This document shows, piece by piece, positions 31,561 to 35,003 of a stretch of 35,003 bases of DNA (within the stretch, counting starts at the first letter, position 1; each line of letters begins with the position of its first letter). A model generated the notes under the pieces. The model searched no databases. It was not told the origin of the DNA and saw only the letters and a program-made list of their open reading frames with translations. Both the position numbers and the translations under genes were made by a program. This stretch comes from Corallococcus carmarthensis (GTDB taxonomy: Bacteria > Myxococcota > Myxococcia > Myxococcales > Myxococcaceae). The stretch covers positions 1-35,003 of the forward strand of contig NZ_RAWE01000092.1 of NCBI RefSeq assembly GCF_003611695.1. The letters run 5' to 3'.

Positions 31561-32726
31561 AGCTGTCCCGAAGAGGCGTGATTCAAGCAGCGGCCGCGCT
31601 GGGCGCGGTCCAGGTGTTGGGCTGTGCATCGTCCCCGAAGGCGGGCCCGGCGGCCGGCGATGACAAGGGTGGAGACAGCGCTCCGGGCAAGCCCCTCAAC
31701 ATCCTCATCCTGGGCGGCACCAAGTTCCTGGGCCCCGCGCTGGTGCAGGCGGCGCAGGCGCGTGGCCACACCCTCACGCTCTTCAACCGCGGCAAGACCA
31801 ACCCGGGCCTCTTCCCGGACGTGGAGAAGCTCCAGGGCGACCGCGACCCCAACAAGGGCGAGGGCCTGAAGGCGCTGGCGGGCCGCAAGTGGGACGCGGT
31901 CATCGACACGTCCGGCTACGTGCCGCGCATCGTGAAGGCGTCCGCGGGGCTGCTCGCGCCCAACGTGGGGCAGTACGTCTTCATCTCCAGCGTGTCCGTC
32001 TACAAGGAGGTGGCGAAGAAGGACATCAACGAGTCCGACGCCGTGGCCACCATCCAGGACGAGACCGTGGAGGACATCGGCGAAGGGAACTACGGCGCGC
32101 TCAAGGCGCTCTGTGAGCAGGCCGCCGAGGCCGCGCTGCCTGGCCGCACGCTCAACATCCGCCCCGGCCTCATCGTGGGCCCGGATGACGGCTCCGACCG
32201 CTTCACCTACTGGCCGCTGCGCGTGGCGAAGGGCGGCGAGGTGCTGGCCCCCGGCGACGGCGAGGATCCGGTGCAGGTCATCGACGCGCGCGACCTGGCC
32301 GCGTTCATCATCCGGAACGTGGAGCGCCGCACCATGGGCATCTTCAACGTCACCGGCCCGGTCCAGACGATGAAGATGAAGGGCATGCTGGAGGACATCC
32401 AGAAGGTCACCGGGGGCGACGCGCGCTTCACCTGGGTGGACGCCACGTTCCTGGATCAGCAGAAGGTGACGTCCTTCGGGGACATGCCCGGGTGGGTGCC
32501 GCGCGCCGGACCGGAGGGTGGCCTCGGTGCGGTGAGCATCGCCCGCGCGACGCAGGCGGGGCTCGCCACCCGCCCGCTCACGGACACCGTGCGCGACACG
32601 CTCACCTGGTTCCGCGCGCTGCCGCCGGACCGTCAGGAGAAGCTGCGCGCGGGCCTGTCCGCCGAGCGGGAGAAGGAAGTGCTCGCCGCCTGGCACCAGA
32701 CGAAGGGCACCGCCAAGGCGGGCTGA
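31557..32726 (+). CDS. predicted Tat-exported NAD-dependent epimerase/dehydratase lipoprotein
   Basis: 389 residues. The N-terminus has a twin-arginine signal (SRRGVIQ), an alanine-rich core and a lipobox-like VLGC with Cys23, so a folded, lipid-anchored export is likely. A Rossmann domain follows: GGTKFLG at 53-59, acidic/basic loop LFNRGK, strand VIDTSGYV, FISSVSVYKE, and catalytic YGALK (Tyr179, Lys183). This is the extended short-chain dehydrogenase layout of NAD-dependent epimerases, some of which bind RNA or sugars instead. An exported NAD-dependent enzyme would carry its cofactor through Tat. A strong GGAGGA lies eight bases before the start. Coupled to the upstream transporter gene. 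The substrate is unknown. Confidence 0.88.
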   Translation: MKLSRRGVIQAAAALGAVQVLGCASSPKAGPAAGDDKGGDSAPGKPLNILILGGTKFLGPALVQAAQARGHTLTLFNRGKTNPGLFPDVEKLQGDRDPNKGEGLKALAGRKWDAVIDTSGYVPRIVKASAGLLAPNVGQYVFISSVSVYKEVAKKDINESDAVATIQDETVEDIGEGNYGALKALCEQAAEAALPGRTLNIRPGLIVGPDDGSDRFTYWPLRVAKGGEVLAPGDGEDPVQVIDARDLAAFIIRNVERRTMGIFNVTGPVQTMKMKGMLEDIQKVTGGDARFTWVDATFLDQQKVTSFGDMPGWVPRAGPEGGLGAVSIARATQAGLATRPLTDTVRDTLTWFRALPPDRQEKLRAGLSAEREKEVLAAWHQTKGTAKAG

Positions 32727-32744
32727 GCCCACGGCACGGGCTGC

Positions 32745-32773
32745 CCCGGTCCGGTCCAGGTGGACGGACCGGG
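32745..32773 (+). terminator. probable terminator hairpin after the epimerase gene
   Basis: CCCGGTCCG (32745-32753) plus TCC (32755-32757) pairs with GGA (32762-32764) plus CGGACCGGG (32765-32773), 12 pairs with one bulged G and a four-base loop. There is no T-run; the role is inferred from position. Confidence 0.5.
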
Positions 32774-32863
32774 AGCGCCCCACCATCGGAACGCACGTGC
32801 GGGACGCGCTCGCGCCGCCGCCGTGATGTGATGGGCGTGGCACCCCTTCCACCTGGTGAATCC

Positions 32864-33295
32864 ATGTCGAGCGACGAGAACGTCGACCTGTCGGCCACCC
32901 GGCCCGCGGAGTACCTGCGCGAGGGCTTGCTGTCCCCGGAGGGCAAGCCGCGCGAGGGGCTCAACGGCCTGCACTCGCTGGGCATGGCCCACCGTCTGAA
33001 GCTGGAGGGCACGAAGCCGGAGACGGTGGCCGCGCTGCTGGCCAGCCTCGTGAAGGCTTCCGGGCGCTTCATCCCGAAGGACCCGCGGATCGTGGACCTG
33101 TCGGACGGCGCACGCCAGGAGGTGGCCGCGGCGTGGAGCGCCACGGGGCCCACGGGCACGGGCGTCCTGGGAGAACTGCGCGCGGCCATCCTGCCGTGCG
33201 TGGGAAACACGGCGACCCTGGGAGCGATGCTGCTGCACGTGGAGCGGATCCACCGGCAGCTCCTGCTGGTGACGGTGACCCCGCCGGACGCGTGA
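32864..33295 (+). CDS. small soluble protein of unknown function
   Basis: 143 residues from ATG 32864 with GGTGA just upstream; ATG 32831 is in frame but adds a proline-rich stub. The sequence is mostly helical: an acidic start (SSDENVDLSATRPAEYLREGLL), then amphipathic helices (ETVAALLASLVKASGRF, DGARQEVAAAWSA, TLGAMLLHVERIHRQLLLV). No signal peptide, membrane helix or recognised motif. One Cys. Real coding is supported by the ribosome-binding site, third-position GC and position between two genes. No function suggested. Confidence 0.7.
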   Translation: MSSDENVDLSATRPAEYLREGLLSPEGKPREGLNGLHSLGMAHRLKLEGTKPETVAALLASLVKASGRFIPKDPRIVDLSDGARQEVAAAWSATGPTGTGVLGELRAAILPCVGNTATLGAMLLHVERIHRQLLLVTVTPPDA

Positions 33296-33308
33296 CCTCG
33301 GGGGCTTG

Positions 33309-33320
33309 GGCTCTAGAGCC
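33309..33320. promoter_or_regulatory. 12-base perfect palindrome upstream of the NADH dehydrogenase gene
   Basis: GGCTCTAGAGCC is an uninterrupted palindrome 99 bases before the start codon at 33419, in the gap after the small unknown gene. It could be a dimer-binding operator, or the base of a weak terminator for the preceding gene. Confidence 0.35.
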
Positions 33321-33418
33321 TGGCTGATGAGCGGCCGGGCGTCCGAGCACGGGGCGGCGGGCAGGCGAGGAACACCGGGTGCTGGCGGGGCGCGTCATGC
33401 GTCCTCACCTTTTCCGCC

Positions 33419-34774
33419 ATGGAACGCGACCGGGACAGCAGGCATCACGTGGTCATCGTGGGAGCGGGCTTCGGCGGGCTTCAGGCCGCGAAGGCCCTGG
33501 GCAAGGCGGACAGCGTGCGGGTGACGGTGGTGGACCGCTACAACCACCACCTCTTCCAGCCGCTCCTGTACCAGGTGGCGACGGCGGTGCTGAACCCGGC
33601 GGACATCTCCGCGCCCATCCGCAGCGTGCTGCACGCGCGCAACACGGAGGTGATGCTGGCGGAGGCGAAGTCGGTGGACACGCGCCGCAAGGTGCTGGTC
33701 ATCGAGGGCGGGGAGATTCCCTACGACTCGCTGGTGCTGGGCACGGGCGCGACGCACTCGTACTTCAAGCACCCGGAGTGGGACCGGGTGGCGCCCGGCC
33801 TGAAGACGTTGGAGGACGCGGTGCGCATCCGCGAGCGCGTGCTGACGGCCTTCGAGGCCGCGGAGCGCGAGTCGGACCCGGTGCGTCAGCGCGAGTGGAT
33901 GACCTTCGTCATCATTGGCGCGGGGCCCACGGGCGTGGAGCTGGCGGGGGCGCTCGCGTACATGACGCGGCACTCGCTGCCGAAGGACTTCCGGCGCATC
34001 GACACGCGCGAGGCGCGGGTGATTCTGCTGGAGGGCCTGCCGCGCGTGCTGAGCGCCTATCCGGAGGTGCTGTCGGAAGCGGCGAAGCGCGACCTGGAGA
34101 AGCTGCACGTCGAGGTGCGCACCGGGGCCATGGTGACGGACGTGGACGCGGAGGGCGTCACGTTTGGGGACGAGCACATCTCCACGCGCACGGTGCTGTG
34201 GGGCGCGGGTGTGGCGGCGTCGCCGCTGGTGCGCTCGCTGGAGGTGCCGCTGGACCGCGCGGGGCGGGTGAAGGTGACGCCGCTGCTGACGGCGCCGGGC
34301 CTGAGTGACGTGTATGTGATTGGCGACGTGGCGGCGGTGGAGCAGCACGGCAAGCCGGTGCCGGGCATCGCGCCGGCGGCGATGCAGATGGGGCGGCACG
34401 TGGGGAAGACCATCCGCGACCGGCTGGCGAACCGGCCGCTGCGCGCGTTCCGCTACCACGACAAGGGCAGCTTCGCGGTGATTGGCCGGGGCTACGCGGT
34501 GGGCGTGCTCTTCGACAAGTGGCGCATGAAGGGGCTGCCCGCGTGGATGGTCTGGGCGGGCGTGCACATCGCCTACCTCATCGGCTTCCGCAACCGCATC
34601 TCCGTGATGCTGAACTGGGGCTACACGTTCTTCACCAAGGGAGGCCGGGACCTGCGGCTCATCACCGGCAAGGTGTCGCCGCGCATGCCCGCCCTGGCGT
34701 CGTCCACCCAGGCGCCCGCTTTGCCTCCCGCGCAGCCGGAGCTTCCGGCGCCGCGGTCCGTGCCGGTGCACTGA
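33419..34774 (+). CDS. ndh: type II NADH dehydrogenase (NDH-2), FAD-dependent
   Basis: 451 residues. The FAD Rossmann motif GAGFGG is at 15-20, followed by VVDRYNHHLFQPLLYQVAT, characteristic of NDH-2. The NAD(P)H Rossmann motif VIIGAGPTGVELAGAL (glycine at 167) comes next, then the flavin-closing segment VYVIGDVAAVEQHGKPVPGIAPAAMQMG. The C-terminal 90 residues include hydrophobic/amphipathic helices (GLPAWMVWAGVHIAYLIGFRNRISVMLNWGYTF) for monotopic membrane attachment, then a Pro/Ala tail. It oxidises NADH and reduces quinone without proton pumping at the inner membrane. No clear Shine-Dalgarno precedes ATG 33419. It is closed by a strong terminator at 34801. Confidence 0.94.
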   Translation: MERDRDSRHHVVIVGAGFGGLQAAKALGKADSVRVTVVDRYNHHLFQPLLYQVATAVLNPADISAPIRSVLHARNTEVMLAEAKSVDTRRKVLVIEGGEIPYDSLVLGTGATHSYFKHPEWDRVAPGLKTLEDAVRIRERVLTAFEAAERESDPVRQREWMTFVIIGAGPTGVELAGALAYMTRHSLPKDFRRIDTREARVILLEGLPRVLSAYPEVLSEAAKRDLEKLHVEVRTGAMVTDVDAEGVTFGDEHISTRTVLWGAGVAASPLVRSLEVPLDRAGRVKVTPLLTAPGLSDVYVIGDVAAVEQHGKPVPGIAPAAMQMGRHVGKTIRDRLANRPLRAFRYHDKGSFAVIGRGYAVGVLFDKWRMKGLPAWMVWAGVHIAYLIGFRNRISVMLNWGYTFFTKGGRDLRLITGKVSPRMPALASSTQAPALPPAQPELPAPRSVPVH

Positions 34775-34800
34775 ACCCGTAGGACGTGAGAAGTGGTGCG

Positions 34801-34843
34801 AAGTCGCCCCGGTGCCTGATGGTGCCGGGGCGATTTCCGTTTT
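34801..34843 (+). terminator. strong intrinsic terminator after ndh
   Basis: AAGTCGCCCCGG (34801-34812) pairs with CCGGGGCGATTT (34825-34836) with one G-T pair. An inner TGCC/GGTG stem and TGAT loop extend it, followed by CCGTTTTGAT. One of the three clearest terminators in the window. Confidence 0.87.
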
Positions 34844-35003
34844 GATCGGGACCCCCTGGCCGTTACGGATCGGCTCCTCGCAGGGCATGCGGGCGTGACG
34901 GAGCGGGACAGGGGGGCCCTGGCCATGTCAGCCTGCCGCGATAGGGATGGGTAGGGACGCGCACTGCGGGGGGCCCGACCCCGCGGGTGGGCGGCCGGGG
35001 CGG
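34844..35003. other. GC-rich window end, no gene seen
   Basis: About 160 bases after the ndh terminator with no supported reading frame, hairpin with T-run or recognised promoter. It may be the upstream region of a gene beyond the window. Confidence 0.4.

Overview
The window looks like chromosomal DNA from a myxobacterium (Myxococcota, most likely the Myxococcus/Corallococcus group). This is inferred from very high GC with strong third-position G/C bias, many lipoproteins with short polar linkers, an ADYC-type lipoprotein, a very large Ser/Thr kinase fused to a STAND NTPase and a formylglycine-generating-enzyme (FGE)-like domain, and a PEGA/TonB receptor fusion. No rRNA, tRNA, CRISPR array, transposase, integrase or phage gene was seen. 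I count 25 protein genes. No stretch of 300 bases or more lacks a gene; the longest gaps are about 230-260 bases and hold terminators and promoter-like DNA.

Layout. Positions 110-3516 alternate small housekeeping and accessory genes on both strands: an NADH pyrophosphatase of the NudC type, a small two-helix membrane protein, an FKBP-type prolyl isomerase lipoprotein, an MFS exporter and a GNAT acetyltransferase. The GNAT gene ends a minus-strand run (6926 down to 3079) that begins with a HIT-family protein and contains a TonB-dependent receptor carrying TPR and triple PEGA domains. A divergent region with a bulged palindrome (6944-6975) separates this run from a long plus-strand series. That series holds two large Ig-like/propeller-like lipoproteins (7068-10753), a stand-alone receiver protein and a 1271-residue kinase-nSTAND-PEGA-like-FGE protein (10925-15330), an ADYC-type lipoprotein and a lipoprotein with one CXXCH haem motif (15518-18636), an RND efflux adaptor and pump (18884-23404), and a GH77 4-alpha-glucanotransferase (23477-25438).

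The right part has a glycolipid-binding-type protein divergent from an AraC regulator (25450-27491), a small STAS-like protein, an AMIN-like lipoprotein, a fold-type-I aminotransferase, a nucleotide-transporter-like membrane protein translationally coupled to a predicted Tat-exported NAD-dependent epimerase lipoprotein (30274-32726), a small unrecognised protein, and a type II NADH dehydrogenase (33419-34774) closed by a strong terminator.

Common theme. At least eight of the 25 products are predicted lipoproteins and several more are envelope proteins, so much of the window concerns the cell surface, efflux and sensing. The most unusual items are the kinase-nSTAND-FGE fusion with an apparently non-catalytic FGE domain next to a lone receiver protein, the TPR-PEGA-TonB receptor, the coupled transporter/exported epimerase pair, a very compact G-quadruplex motif at the ribosome-binding site of the ADYC lipoprotein, and a lipoprotein with six W-x-G-x-x-W repeats, four of them spaced exactly 53 codons apart. 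Function calls rest on motif recognition by eye; no database search was run.
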